From Marinobacter zhanjiangensis (GTDB lineage: Bacteria; Pseudomonadota; Gammaproteobacteria; Pseudomonadales; Oleiphilaceae): a stretch of DNA of 64,000 nucleotides. A program made the translations under genes and the position numbers. Below the pieces are notes generated by a model, which saw nothing but the letters and a program-made list of their open reading frames with translations, ran no database searches and was not told the origin of the DNA. Positions 1 through 8,940 of the stretch are shown here, piece by piece; position 1 is the first letter of the stretch, and each line of letters begins with the position of its first letter. Where the stretch lies: assembly GCF_014651935.1 (NCBI RefSeq), contig NZ_BMXV01000003.1, forward strand, positions 310,001 through 374,000. Reading direction: 5' to 3'.

Positions 1-830
1 CCGGCCAGCAGTGCGACGCTGGTATCCAGCACGGCGATGGTCATGGCGGTGCGGGCAATGTTGACGTGCCTGGGCAGGTAGGAACCATAGGCCATGAGCA
101 CACCGATGCCGATGCTGAGAGTGAAGGCGGCGTGGCCCAGGGCGGTAAGCACACCTGCGGTGGTGAGGTTGCTGAAGTCCGGGGAGAACATGAAGCTGAC
201 GGCGCGCCCGAAACTGCCACTGTTCATGGCGTAGAGGACCATGACGACGAGCAGCAGGAACAGCAGGGGCATGAGCATGTTGACGGCCTTTTCCAGGCCG
301 GAGCGAATACCGCGGCCGACGATGAAGACGACGATGGCCATGAAGATGGAGTGCCACATCAGCAACTCCCACGGGTTGGCGAGCAGGGTGCCGAACTGGC
401 TGCCGATGGTTTCTGCATCGGCGCCGGTGAACAGGCCAGCGGCCGCTTTACCGATGTAGACCAGGGCCCAGCCGCCGATTACCGCATAGAAAGAGAGCAC
501 CAGGAAGGAGGCAATGACGCCGTTCCAGCCGATGGCACGCCAGCCCGCGGCAGTGCCTTCGGTTTGGGTCAGGGTGCGCATGGTGGCTACAGGGCTCTGG
601 CCGCCACGTCGGCCGATCATGGTTTCGGCGATGAGTACGGGTACGCCGATGAGGAAGATGCACGCCAGGTAGATGAGTACGAAGGCGCCGCCGCCGTTTT
701 CGCCGGTGATGTAGGGGAATTTCCAGATATTACCCAGGCCGACGGCGGAGCCGGCTGCGGCCAGGATGAAGGCCATTCTGGAGGACCAGAGGGTGTTGGC
801 CTGCTGGTGTGGCTGGGTATTTTGAGTCAT
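1..830 (-). CDS. Sodium-dependent transporter, NSS (SLC6/LeuT-like) family, C-terminus beyond the window
   Basis: Only the N-terminal 276 or so residues are inside the window; the rest lies upstream of base 1. The start is fixed by an ATG (complement of 828-830) behind a GGAG-type ribosome site. The protein opens with the family hallmark of transmembrane helix 1, GSAVGLGNIWKFPY, whose unwound part binds sodium and the amino-acid substrate, and continues as repeated hydrophobic helices. NSS proteins are inner-membrane symporters for amino acids. It is the last gene of a minus-strand set after the aminotransferase and the indolepyruvate oxidoreductase, so import of an aromatic amino acid is a reasonable inference. 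A structured repeat lies between it and the aminotransferase, so it may have separate control. Confidence 0.93.
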   Translation of the reverse strand, partial: MTQNTQPHQQANTLWSSRMAFILAAAGSAVGLGNIWKFPYITGENGGGAFVLIYLACIFLIGVPVLIAETMIGRRGGQSPVATMRTLTQTEGTAAGWRAIGWNGVIASFLVLSFYAVIGGWALVYIGKAAAGLFTGADAETIGSQFGTLLANPWELLMWHSIFMAIVVFIVGRGIRSGLEKAVNMLMPLLFLLLVVMVLYAMNSGSFGRAVSFMFSPDFSNLTTAGVLTALGHAAFTLSIGIGVLMAYGSYLPRHVNIARTAMTIAVLDTSVALLA

Positions 831-912
831 TGGGTTCTCCGCTTCGTTGTTTTTGTCGGATTAATTTGCCGGTAGCTTTTAATGCCAGGCCTGTTGGTCC
901 GTGCCGGCAGCA

Positions 913-1010
913 GGGCCGGTATGCTTTTTCAGGACACGCCGTGAATCCATCCCTGGAGGACCTTCGAAAACGTCCCTGTTTTCGAAGGTCCTGAAAAAGC
1001 ATCCCGGCCC
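913..1010 (+). repeat. Structured intergenic repeat, copy A
   Basis: The outer arms 913-935 and 988-1010 pair over 23 bp with one mismatch. Inside are two hairpins: a short one (TCC 946-948 with GGA 955-957, loop 949-954 ATCCCT) and a longer one (962-971 with 978-987, perfect 10 bp, loop 972-977 GTCCCT). The same fold with different stem sequences recurs at 26131-26233 and, inverted, at 54023-54136. The shared core is GGACACGCC right after the left arm and GGTCC before the right arm. It sits between two minus-strand genes and could end or attenuate their transcript, although it has no clear T tract. Confidence 0.85.
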
Positions 1011-1068
1011 CACTGCGTCGAACCTTGTTGCTGGCTGCTAGTACTATTTCGAATTTTGTGTTCTGGCT

Positions 1069-2250
1069 TTAGAGAACGCTCCTGATGGCGTCCGCAACTC
1101 GCGGCAACACCTTGTCGTTAAGCCCCGCCACGTTTACCCGGCTGGAATCCAGCATGTAGATACCGTGCTCTTCCCGCAGCTGTCGCACCTGCTCCGGAGT
1201 GATCCCGAGGAACGAGAACATGCCCCGTTGTCGGGCGATAAAACCGAAGTCGCCGGCCGGGGCCAGGGCGTCGGCGAAGGCGTGGCGCAGGTGGAGGATG
1301 CGTTCGCACATGCCGTTCAGTTCGCGCTGCCATTGCTCAGTGAGGTCGTTGTCTCCCAGTATGATCTCCACAATCGCAGCGCCATGGGCCGGGGGCATGG
1401 AGTAGTGGGAGCGGATCACGCTCAGCAGCTGGCTGGTGGCGGCCTGGTTGATGCTGACGGTTGCCGAGATCAGCATCAGGGCGCCGGTGCGTTCCCGGTA
1501 TAAGCCGAAGTTCTTGGAGCAGGAGGCGGCCACCAGCATTTCCGGTACCTGGCTGGCCAGGTGTCGGAGACCGGCGGCGTCTGGCTCCAGGCCATCGCCC
1601 AGGCCCTGGTACGCCATGTCCACGAAGGGCAGCAGGCCCTTGCGCTGGATCAGGGCGGTGACTTCCTGCCACTGTTCAAAGCTCAGGTCGGCCCCGGAGG
1701 GGTTGTGGCAGCAGCCGTGGAGCAGTACCACGTCGCCGGCCTTTGCCCGTTCCAGGCTTTCCAGCATGGACGCGAAGTCTACCTGTAACGTGTCGCGATT
1801 CAGGTAGGGATATTCGCGAATGGTCAGGCCGGCGCCGCCCAGCAGGGGCAGGTGGTTGGCCCAGGTGGGGGTGCTGACCCAGACGGTGGTGTCGGGGTTG
1901 CACAGGCGCAGGAATTCCGCGGCCATGCGCAGGGCGCCGCAGCCGCCAGGGGTCTGGACCACCGAGGTGCGCTGGCAGCCTATCAGGCTGCTGTCATCGC
2001 CCAGGATCAGTCGGGCCATGGCCTCGTTAAAGCCTGCGGAGCCCGCGGGACCCACGTAGCTTTTGGTCGTCTCACCCGCCAGCAGGCGCCGTTCGGCTTC
2101 GTGGACGGCTGCCATGATGGGGGTGTTGCCGGCGTCGTCCTTGTAGACGCCTATGCCCAGGTCCACCTTGTCCGGGCGCGGGTCGTCCCGGAAGGTCTGC
2201 ATCAGTTGCAGGATCGGGTCCTGGGGCAGGGGCTTGAGAGTCTCAAACAT
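1069..2250 (-). CDS. Aromatic amino acid / aspartate aminotransferase (class I, PLP)
   Basis: A 393-residue fold-type I aminotransferase of the AspC/TyrB group. The pyridoxal-phosphate lysine is K246 in SCSKNFGLYRER, and the HNPSG cofactor/substrate motif is at about 182-186. Length is typical for the family. It starts 8 bases inside the end of the upstream oxidoreductase gene, with AAGGAGA just before its ATG, so the two are co-transcribed and probably translationally coupled. In this setting it would convert phenylalanine, tyrosine or tryptophan to the aryl-pyruvates that the oxidoreductase decarboxylates. TyrB-like rather than aspartate-specific use is inferred from context, so no gene symbol is given. 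Confidence 0.93.
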   Translation of the reverse strand: MFETLKPLPQDPILQLMQTFRDDPRPDKVDLGIGVYKDDAGNTPIMAAVHEAERRLLAGETTKSYVGPAGSAGFNEAMARLILGDDSSLIGCQRTSVVQTPGGCGALRMAAEFLRLCNPDTTVWVSTPTWANHLPLLGGAGLTIREYPYLNRDTLQVDFASMLESLERAKAGDVVLLHGCCHNPSGADLSFEQWQEVTALIQRKGLLPFVDMAYQGLGDGLEPDAAGLRHLASQVPEMLVAASCSKNFGLYRERTGALMLISATVSINQAATSQLLSVIRSHYSMPPAHGAAIVEIILGDNDLTEQWQRELNGMCERILHLRHAFADALAPAGDFGFIARQRGMFSFLGITPEQVRQLREEHGIYMLDSSRVNVAGLNDKVLPRVADAIRSVL

Positions 2251-5200
2251 GGTCTGTCTCCTTTTCCTCGGCCTGGTGGGTGCGGATCAGGGTGGGACGG
2301 CCTGTATCCAGAGCCTTGTAGAGCTGTTCCTGCTTTTCCCGGATGGCCTCGGCGGCCTGTTCCCGCACCGGGCCGTAGCCGCGCACGTCGGCGGGCAGTT
2401 CCGCCAGTTGCAGGAAGGTGTCGTAGTTGTTGGCGTCAAGTTCTGCCTGGATCCGAGTCACCAGCGCCTGGTAGTCCCTCAGCAGGTCGTGGTCCAGCCT
2501 GCGGTCTGCGGAATAGCGGAACGGGTCGATGGGGGTGCCGCGCAGGCTGCGGAGTTTGGCCAGTAACCTGAAGGCACGGAACATCCAGGGGCCGAACTTG
2601 CGTTTCTTCGGGCGGCCCTGGGCATCGGTGCCCTTACCCATCAGAGGTGGGGCCAGGTGGAAGTGAACCTGGAAGTCCCCCTCGAAGGTGTCGTTTACTT
2701 CCTTCATGAAGTCGGTTTCGGCGAACAGCCGGGCGACTTCATATTCGTCCTTGTAGGCCATGAAGCGGTACAGCTGCTGGGCTACGGCCTGGGTTAGCAG
2801 GCCGTTGGTCTGGCCGAGGTTCTCTTCCGCCTTGCGAACACTGGTAACGCTGGCCCGGTAGCGGTCCGCCCAGCGTCGGTTCTGGTAGGCGACCAGGTGG
2901 TTATAGCGAGTGTCGATGGACTGGTCCAGGGTGGGTTCCGCTTTCACTTCCACGGCTTGCGGCTGGTTGTCTGCCAGCAGGTCGGTGATGCCCTGCGGAT
3001 TGACTGCCGCCAGCCGCCCCCAGCCAAAGGCTTCCTTGTTGCGGTCGATGGCCACGCCGTTGAGTTCCAGGGCCTTCATCAGGGCGGCCTCGGACAGGGG
3101 CAGCAGACCCTTCTGCCAGGCAAAGCCCAGCATCATCACGTTGGAAAACACTGTGTCTCCCATCAGTTTGTCGGCAATACCGTTGGCGTCCAGGCGGGCG
3201 AACTGGTCGCCACCTACGGCGTCGCGGATGAGGTCCAGGCGTTTGTCTGACTGCATGTCAGCGTCCCGGAAGAGCACGTAGTCGGCGGTGGGCAGTTCCG
3301 CCTCATTGGCGACAACCCGGGTGTGGTTGGGACGCAGCACACTCAGGGCTTTCTGGGACGAGGCCACTACCAGGTCACAGGCAATCATGGCGTCAGCCTG
3401 GCCGTTGCTGATGCGCACCTGGTGCAGTTGGTCCGGGGACGGAGCCATGCGTACGTAACTGAGTACGGTGCCGCCTTTCTGGGCAAAGCCCATGAAGTCC
3501 AGTACCGACGCGCCCTTCGATTCCAGGTGGGCGGCCATGGTGATCAGCTGGCCTACGGTGACCACGCCGGTGCCGCCGACGCCGCCCACCAGCAGGTCCC
3601 AGGAACCGGTCATGGTGGGCAGATCCGGGGCCGGAACGTCAGCCAGTTTGCGGGTGAGCACTGAGCCTGTGTCCATACCCCGGCTCTTGCGCAGTTGGCC
3701 ACCCTCAATGGTCACGAAGCTGGGGCAGAAGCCGTTCAGGCAGGAGTAGTCCTTGTTGCAGGAGGACTGGTCGATCCTGCGCTTGCGACCCAGTTCGGAC
3801 TGGCGGGGTACCACCGACAGGCAGTTGGACTGCACCGAGCAGTCACCGCAGCCTTCGCACACGTGATGGTTGATAAAGGCCCGCTTTGCCGGGTCCGGGA
3901 ACTGCTTGCGCTTGCGGCGACGGCGCTTCTCGGCGGCGCAGGTCTGGTCGTAGATCAGCACGGTGCAGCCCGGGATGTCCCGCAGTTCCCGCTGTACCTG
4001 GTCCAGCGCGCTGCGGTCGTGGAAGGTGACGTCATTCGGGAACCGGTCCTTGTGGTCATCGTACTTTTCCGGCTCGTCGCTCAGCACTACCACCCGTTTG
4101 ACGCCCTCGGAGGTTACCTGCTGGGCGATGGCGTCGACGGTAATCTGCCCGTCCACCGGCTGGCCACCCGTCATGGCCACGGCGTCGTTGAACAGGATCT
4201 TGTAGGTAATGTTGATGCCCGCTGCCACGGCCTGACGGATGGCCATGGAGCCGGAGTGGAAGTAGGTGCCTTCCCCCAGGTTCTGGAAAACGTGGGGGTT
4301 GCCGGTATAGCGGCTCTTGCCGATCCAGTTGACCCCTTCTCCGCCCATCTGGATCAGGGACTCGGTGTTGCGCCCCATCCACGATGCCATGAAGTGACAG
4401 CCGATGCCGGCCAGGGCCTTGCTGCCTTCAGGGACCTTGGTGGACGTGTTGTGGGGGCAGCCTGAGCAGAAGTAGGGCAGGCGCTTTACACCCCCAGGGT
4501 CCTGGGCGGTGGTCATGATGTTGATGGCCGCCACTTGCTCGCTGAAGTCGATGGCGAAGAAACGGCCCAGGCGGGCGGCCAGGAAGCCGGCCACCAGTTT
4601 GGGGCTGAGCTCACCCACGTAGGGGATCAGGGAGCGGCCCAGCTCGTCCTGTTTGCCGGTGATCAGTACCTCGCCCGGGCGGTCCGGCTCGGCCATGGCT
4701 TCCTTGATCTGGCTCTCGATGATGCCGCGCTTTTCTTCGATTACCAGCACTTCCTGTTTGCCGTGAACGAAGCCGAGCACACCTTTGCGCTCCAGGGGCC
4801 ACACCATGCCGATCTTGTAGATGTCCAGGCCCATCTCCCGGGCCCTGGCTTCGTCGATGCCCAGCAGGTTGAGGGCTTCCAGCAGGTCCAGGTGGCCTTT
4901 GCCGGTGGTAACGATGCCGAAACGGGCCTGCTCGTTGTTGTAAAGGCAGCGGTCGATGGGGTTGGCGCGGGCGAAGGCCTGTACGGCCGCCAGCTTATGC
5001 TCAATGCGGGTTTCCAGCTGGGGCCCGGGCAGGTCCGGCCAGCGGTAGTGGAGGCCGTCTGCCGGCGGGGTGAAGTCATCCGGCGTGGCGAATTCCGGCA
5101 GCGGCGGCAGTTCCACCGAGGCAGCGCTCTCAACTGTCTCGGAAATGGCCTTGAAGCCCACCCAGCAGCCGCTATAGCGGGACAGGGCATAGCCCCAGAG

Positions 5201-5764
5201 ACCGAATTCCTGGTACTCCGCAATATTGGCCGGGTTGATGGTGGGCATGAAGAAACTCATGAACGCCACGTCGGACTGGTGGGGCATGGAGGAGGACACG
5301 CAGCCATGGTCATCTCCGGCCACCACCAGCACGCCACCGTGAGGCGAACTGCCATAGGTGGTGCCGTGCTTGAGGGCGTCGCCGGCCCGGTCCACACCGG
5401 GGCCCTTGCCATACCAGAGGCCGAATACGCCATCCACCTGCCGGTCATCGTCGGTTTCCACCTGCTGGGTGCCCAGCATGATGGTAGCTGCCAGGTCCTC
5501 GTTGATGGCAGGGACGAAGTCGATCCGGTTCTGTTCCAGCAGATCACTCGCCTGCCACAGGGCCTGGTCATAGGCGCCCAGGGGCGAGCCCCGGTAACCG
5601 CTGACCATGCCAGCGGTGTTGAGCCCCTGCCTGCGGTCCAGAGCAGCCTGCATCAGGGGAATGCGCACCAGGGCCTGGGTGCCGGTCAGGAATACGCGAC
5701 CGGATTCCCGCAGGTAGCGATCTTCCAGCTTGTAGTCGTCCAATGGGGGGGTATCGGCGGACAT
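2243..5764 (-). CDS. Indolepyruvate ferredoxin oxidoreductase, fused alpha/beta type
   Basis: An 1173-residue single-chain 2-oxoacid:ferredoxin oxidoreductase. The N-terminal half is the thiamine-diphosphate/pyrimidine part, the middle carries a TPP domain and a cysteine cluster (CEGCGDCSVQSNC) for iron-sulfur binding, and the C-terminal part contains the gamma-type domain (GGVGGTGVVT). The family oxidatively decarboxylates indolepyruvate, phenylpyruvate or branched-chain 2-oxoacids to acyl-CoA with reduction of ferredoxin. The ATG is preceded by AAAGGAGG. It leads the operon that continues into the aminotransferase, and a divergent Lrp/AsnC regulator lies upstream. The overall pathway inferred is aromatic amino acid to aryl-acetyl-CoA. 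Confidence 0.95.
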   Translation of the reverse strand: MSADTPPLDDYKLEDRYLRESGRVFLTGTQALVRIPLMQAALDRRQGLNTAGMVSGYRGSPLGAYDQALWQASDLLEQNRIDFVPAINEDLAATIMLGTQQVETDDDRQVDGVFGLWYGKGPGVDRAGDALKHGTTYGSSPHGGVLVVAGDDHGCVSSSMPHQSDVAFMSFFMPTINPANIAEYQEFGLWGYALSRYSGCWVGFKAISETVESAASVELPPLPEFATPDDFTPPADGLHYRWPDLPGPQLETRIEHKLAAVQAFARANPIDRCLYNNEQARFGIVTTGKGHLDLLEALNLLGIDEARAREMGLDIYKIGMVWPLERKGVLGFVHGKQEVLVIEEKRGIIESQIKEAMAEPDRPGEVLITGKQDELGRSLIPYVGELSPKLVAGFLAARLGRFFAIDFSEQVAAINIMTTAQDPGGVKRLPYFCSGCPHNTSTKVPEGSKALAGIGCHFMASWMGRNTESLIQMGGEGVNWIGKSRYTGNPHVFQNLGEGTYFHSGSMAIRQAVAAGINITYKILFNDAVAMTGGQPVDGQITVDAIAQQVTSEGVKRVVVLSDEPEKYDDHKDRFPNDVTFHDRSALDQVQRELRDIPGCTVLIYDQTCAAEKRRRRKRKQFPDPAKRAFINHHVCEGCGDCSVQSNCLSVVPRQSELGRKRRIDQSSCNKDYSCLNGFCPSFVTIEGGQLRKSRGMDTGSVLTRKLADVPAPDLPTMTGSWDLLVGGVGGTGVVTVGQLITMAAHLESKGASVLDFMGFAQKGGTVLSYVRMAPSPDQLHQVRISNGQADAMIACDLVVASSQKALSVLRPNHTRVVANEAELPTADYVLFRDADMQSDKRLDLIRDAVGGDQFARLDANGIADKLMGDTVFSNVMMLGFAWQKGLLPLSEAALMKALELNGVAIDRNKEAFGWGRLAAVNPQGITDLLADNQPQAVEVKAEPTLDQSIDTRYNHLVAYQNRRWADRYRASVTSVRKAEENLGQTNGLLTQAVAQQLYRFMAYKDEYEVARLFAETDFMKEVNDTFEGDFQVHFHLAPPLMGKGTDAQGRPKKRKFGPWMFRAFRLLAKLRSLRGTPIDPFRYSADRRLDHDLLRDYQALVTRIQAELDANNYDTFLQLAELPADVRGYGPVREQAAEAIREKQEQLYKALDTGRPTLIRTHQAEEKETDHV

Positions 5765-5782
5765 GGCGCCCTCCTTTTGTTG

Positions 5783-5798
5783 ATTTTGTAAACAAAAT
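5783..5798. promoter_or_regulatory. AT-rich palindrome, possible Lrp-type operator
   Basis: The sequence ATTTTGTAAACAAAAT is a perfect 16-base palindrome (7-bp arms, AA centre) in the 156-bp gap between the oxidoreductase start and the divergent Lrp/AsnC gene. It lies 19 bases upstream of the oxidoreductase start. Lrp/AsnC proteins favour AT-rich imperfect palindromes, so it is a natural candidate operator; binding is inferred. Confidence 0.5.
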
Positions 5799-5920
5799 TC
5801 TAGAGGGGATACCGCAAAATGTGCTTGCTTTTTGAGCAGGGGTTAATTGGATTTTCGAAAGGAAGTTTGATAAATAACAATCAGAAGAAAGGAAATTAAT
5901 TAAAATGCAGGTGTTACCAA

Positions 5921-6403
5921 ATGAAACAGGTTGTTCTGGATAAACTGGACCGTCGCATTGTAGCAGTGCTGCAACAGGATGGTCGCATCAGCAACCAGAT
6001 GCTGGCAGAACAGGTGGGACTGTCACCTGCGGCCTGCTGGCGTCGGGTGCGGGTCCTGGAAGAGGGTGGTGTCATTATCGGCTATAGCGCCCGGCTGGAT
6101 CCGGACGCCATGGGGCAGGGGTTGTGCGTGCTGGTGAACCTGTCGCTGCAACGCCACACCATTGACAGCACGGCGGAAATCGAGCGGGAGGTGAGCAGCT
6201 ACCCGGAGGTATTGCAGTGTTTCGCGGTGACCGGCAATGCGGACTTCGTGCTGCGGGTAGTGGTAGCGGACATGGCCAGCTACGATCGTTTCCTCAATGA
6301 AAAAATCTTTACCCTGCAGGGCATCGCTCAGGTCAATTCCAACTTTGCATTGCGGGAGATAAAGAATACCCAGATCCTGCCTGTGACAAGGGTTGGAGAC
6401 TAG
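5921..6403 (+). CDS. Lrp/AsnC family transcriptional regulator
   Basis: A 160-residue protein with the family layout: an N-terminal winged helix-turn-helix (LDRRIVAVLQQDGRISN..LAEQVGLSPAACWRRV) followed by a C-terminal ligand-binding RAM domain (VLQCFAVTGNADFVLRVVV). It is transcribed away from the oxidoreductase/aminotransferase operon, the classic arrangement for a local amino-acid-responsive regulator. The likely effector is an aromatic amino acid or its 2-oxoacid, by context only. The gap contains a 16-base AT-rich palindrome that could be its site. Confidence 0.93.
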   Translation: MKQVVLDKLDRRIVAVLQQDGRISNQMLAEQVGLSPAACWRRVRVLEEGGVIIGYSARLDPDAMGQGLCVLVNLSLQRHTIDSTAEIEREVSSYPEVLQCFAVTGNADFVLRVVVADMASYDRFLNEKIFTLQGIAQVNSNFALREIKNTQILPVTRVGD

Positions 6404-6589
6404 AGCTAGAAGCCGGGGCGCTTGGCTTTGACAGCAATCAGGCTGGAATAGTGAGTATTAAATGTTGGTCAGGAAGCGACTGATTTCTTGATTTTTCCCG
6501 TTCACTGTCAATGGTAAATAGCAGTATCCGGGTTCAAATCGCGTTGGCACCTTTAATAAATGAAGGAGGCCGACTCCAAGGAGGAAACG

Positions 6590-6760
6590 ATGCTCTATTG
6601 GGCTGTTGTGTGTCTGATCATTGCCATCATCGCCGGTGTGCTGGGCTTTGGTGGTATCGCCGGTACCGCTGCCGGCATCGCCAAGGTTCTGTTCTTTATT
6701 TTTCTGATCCTGCTGGTAATCTCGCTGGTGGCAAACGCCATGAAAGGGCGTAAGCCCTGA
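6590..6760 (+). CDS. DUF1328 small membrane protein (YtjA-like)
   Basis: A 56-residue, two-helix hydrophobic protein rich in glycine and alanine ([29 protein letters not shown]), ending in a short basic tail KGRKP. This is the DUF1328/YtjA pattern, an uncharacterised inner-membrane family. The start at 6590 is chosen because AAGGAGG lies at 6578-6584; a longer reading from 6560 would put this ribosome site inside the gene. It stands alone between the regulator and the antiporters. Confidence 0.85.
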   Translation: MLYWAVVCLIIAIIAGVLGFGGIAGTAAGIAKVLFFIFLILLVISLVANAMKGRKP

Positions 6761-7078
6761 CTGGTTGCGAATCCGGGTAATCCAGGCCGGCGCGGTTCGG
6801 GCCTGGCGAAGGTTTCCATTTGCCAAAAGCATGTTTTTTCCGCTGGCGGACACAGGTTGTTTCGCCAAGCTTCTCGGACCAGGCCCTGGCCTTGCTGCCT
6901 CCGTGAGGGCGTGAATCCCCTCTCTTGCCGCCGCCCTGTCGTGTACAGCTTTTCCTCTCTGACGTATCCTGTGATGCCACTGGTGTGCCCGGGCATTGCG
7001 GTACGCCAGTGTCTTGATCCTGGCGGGACCCTGCCCGCTCTTGTGACTTGCAACCGAAACCAACGGAACCGGATCTCT
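6761..7078 (+). other. 318-bp gap, probable 5' leader of the antiporter gene
   Basis: No convincing gene. It holds a 7-bp GC-rich hairpin shortly after the DUF1328 stop (782-788 with 800-806, counted from 6000) without a T tract, then a long hairpin at 6978-7011 and a small one at 7023-7038. The ribosome site before the antiporter ATG is weak (GGAA, distant). Confidence 0.4.
6978..7011 (+). promoter_or_regulatory. 12-bp leader RNA hairpin upstream of the Na+/H+ antiporter
   Basis: CACTGGTGTGCC at 6978-6989 pairs with GGTACGCCAGTG at 7000-7011. As RNA this gives 12 consecutive pairs, two of them G-U, around a 10-nt loop. A second small stem GCGGG/CCCGC (7023-7027 with 7034-7038) follows, ending about 40 bases before the antiporter ATG. 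The position suggests a regulatory leader; no known riboswitch class was recognised. Confidence 0.45.
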
Positions 7079-8926
7079 ATGAGCGTAAGTACCGTTCTCG
7101 TACTGGCCAGCATTGGCGTTGCCTCTCTCTTCTGTCAGTGGCTGGCCTGGCGGGTGCGAATGCCGGCGATCCTGTTCCTCCTTGCCGGCGGGTTAGCGGC
7201 AGGCCCGATGTTGGGTTGGCTGCAGCCGGAACCTCTGTTCGGCGACCTGCTGTTCCCGCTGATATCCCTGGCGGTAGCGGTGATTCTGTTCGAGGGCAGC
7301 CTTACCCTCAAGTATCGGGAGATCAAGGGCCATGGCAGGATGGTCCGCAACCTGATCCCGGTGGGATCAATCGTCACCGCGTTGATCGGTACGCTGGCGG
7401 CCAAGTGGATACTGGATGTGTCCTGGGCGGTGGCGCTGTTGTTCGGTGCCATTTCCATTGTCACCGGCCCCACGGTGATAGCGCCCTTGTTGCGGTCGGT
7501 CAGGCCCAAGCAGAATCTGGCGAATATCCTGCGCTGGGAAGGGATCATCATCGACCCGGTCGGTGCGCTGCTGGCGGTACTGGTATTCGAGGCCATTATC
7601 TCCTGGGGCCAGGGCAACGTGTTCTGGCACTCTGTGTACATCTTCGGCAAGACGGTCATGGTCGGGCTGGTGCTTGGTGCGGTGGCCGGGTGGCTCAACG
7701 GTGTGGCGCTGCGCAAGCATCTGTTACCTCAGTATCTTCATAACGCCGGCACCCTGACCTTCATGCTCGGGGTTTATGCCTTGTCCAATGAGCTGGCCCA
7801 TGAATCCGGCCTGCTGACGGTCACCGTGATGGGCATCTGGATGGCCAACATGAAGATGGTGCCGATTGACGACATTCTGGAGTTCAAGGAGTCACTCAGT
7901 GTTCTGCTGATCTCCGCATTGTTTATTATCCTGGCGGCACGGGTGGACTTCGGCGCCATTGCCGAGCTGGGTTGGGGGCTGGTGGCCGTACTGGCGATCC
8001 TGATGCTGGTGGCCCGCCCCCTGAGCATCATGTTGGCCGCCATTGGCACGAAGCTGAACTGGCGCGAAAAGCTTTTCCTGAGCTGGGTTGCGCCGCGGGG
8101 TATCGTGGCTGCCGCCGTGTCTGCGCTATTTGCCTTCCAGTTGCAGAACCAGGGCTACGAGGATGCCGGCGCCCTGGTGCCGTTGGTGTTCATGCTGATT
8201 ATCGCTACGGTAACCTTGCAGAGTCTTACCGCGCGCCCCATTGCCAGGGTCCTCGGGGTGGCCGAGCCGGCCGCCTTCGGCTTCCTGATTCTGGGAGCGA
8301 ACAGCGGGGCCCGAGCCATTGCCCAGGCGTTGCAGAAGAACGAGATTCCCGTGGTACTCACCGATACCAACTGGGAGAATGTACGACAGGCGCGCATGGA
8401 TGGCCTGAAAGTCTATTTCGGCAATCCCACTTCCGAGCATGCCGCCACCCACCTGGATCTGACCGGAATCGGGAAGTTGCTGGTGATATCGCCCTACAAA
8501 CAGCTCAATTCACTGGCCACCTACCACTTCCTGGACTGGTTCGGCGCCAATAGTGTTTACAGCCTGTCGGAGGGGGAGCAGGACCAGAAGGCCAGCCACC
8601 AGACTGCCGAGAAGATCCAGCAGACCCGTGGCCTGTTCAATGGTTTGTCGTATCCCAAACTGGCCAGTCTGGTGAGTCGTGGCTATTCGGTAAAGACCAC
8701 GCAGCTCAGTGAATCTTTCACCTACGAGGACTTTATGGCCCGGCACGACGGGGAGGCCAGAGTGCTGTTTGTCATCAACGACAAGGAGAAGATTCACCCG
8801 GTAATGAAAGGCGAAGAGGTTGAGCCGGACACGGACTGGCAACTGATCAGCCTGGTGCCTCCGAGGCCTGACAGGGATCGCAAGGCCGGGGAGGAATCCT
8901 CGCAGACCCGGTCTGGCAAGGCCTGA
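7079..8926 (+). CDS. Na+(K+)/H+ antiporter, CPA1 type with C-terminal TrkA-N (RCK) domain
   Basis: About 615 residues from the ATG at 7079. Residues 1-400 form a 12-13 helix antiporter domain of the monovalent cation:proton antiporter-1 family; the paired acidic region reads GIIIDPVGALLAVLVFE. From about residue 400 comes a soluble nucleotide-binding RCK/TrkA-N domain (FLILGANSGARAIAQAL), then a unique tail. Family role: sodium or potassium export in exchange for protons, with the RCK domain sensing NAD(H) or nucleotides. The in-frame sequence upstream of 7079 lacks family character. It is followed 14 bases later by a second antiporter of another family, giving a small ion/pH homeostasis operon. 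Confidence 0.9.
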   Translation: MSVSTVLVLASIGVASLFCQWLAWRVRMPAILFLLAGGLAAGPMLGWLQPEPLFGDLLFPLISLAVAVILFEGSLTLKYREIKGHGRMVRNLIPVGSIVTALIGTLAAKWILDVSWAVALLFGAISIVTGPTVIAPLLRSVRPKQNLANILRWEGIIIDPVGALLAVLVFEAIISWGQGNVFWHSVYIFGKTVMVGLVLGAVAGWLNGVALRKHLLPQYLHNAGTLTFMLGVYALSNELAHESGLLTVTVMGIWMANMKMVPIDDILEFKESLSVLLISALFIILAARVDFGAIAELGWGLVAVLAILMLVARPLSIMLAAIGTKLNWREKLFLSWVAPRGIVAAAVSALFAFQLQNQGYEDAGALVPLVFMLIIATVTLQSLTARPIARVLGVAEPAAFGFLILGANSGARAIAQALQKNEIPVVLTDTNWENVRQARMDGLKVYFGNPTSEHAATHLDLTGIGKLLVISPYKQLNSLATYHFLDWFGANSVYSLSEGEQDQKASHQTAEKIQQTRGLFNGLSYPKLASLVSRGYSVKTTQLSESFTYEDFMARHDGEARVLFVINDKEKIHPVMKGEEVEPDTDWQLISLVPPRPDRDRKAGEESSQTRSGKA

Positions 8927-8940
8927 GGGTGGAGGTTGAT

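Noticed and set aside
66..875. Plus-strand open frame of 269 codons
   Set aside because: Antisense to the NSS transporter, low-complexity Gly/Asp/Glu-rich product, no ribosome site.
4535..5791. Plus-strand open frame of 418 codons
   Set aside because: Antisense to the indolepyruvate oxidoreductase; typical GC-rich shadow frame.
6526..6546. GGGTTCAAATC resembling a tRNA T arm
   Set aside because: No acceptor stem, anticodon arm or D arm can be folded around it.
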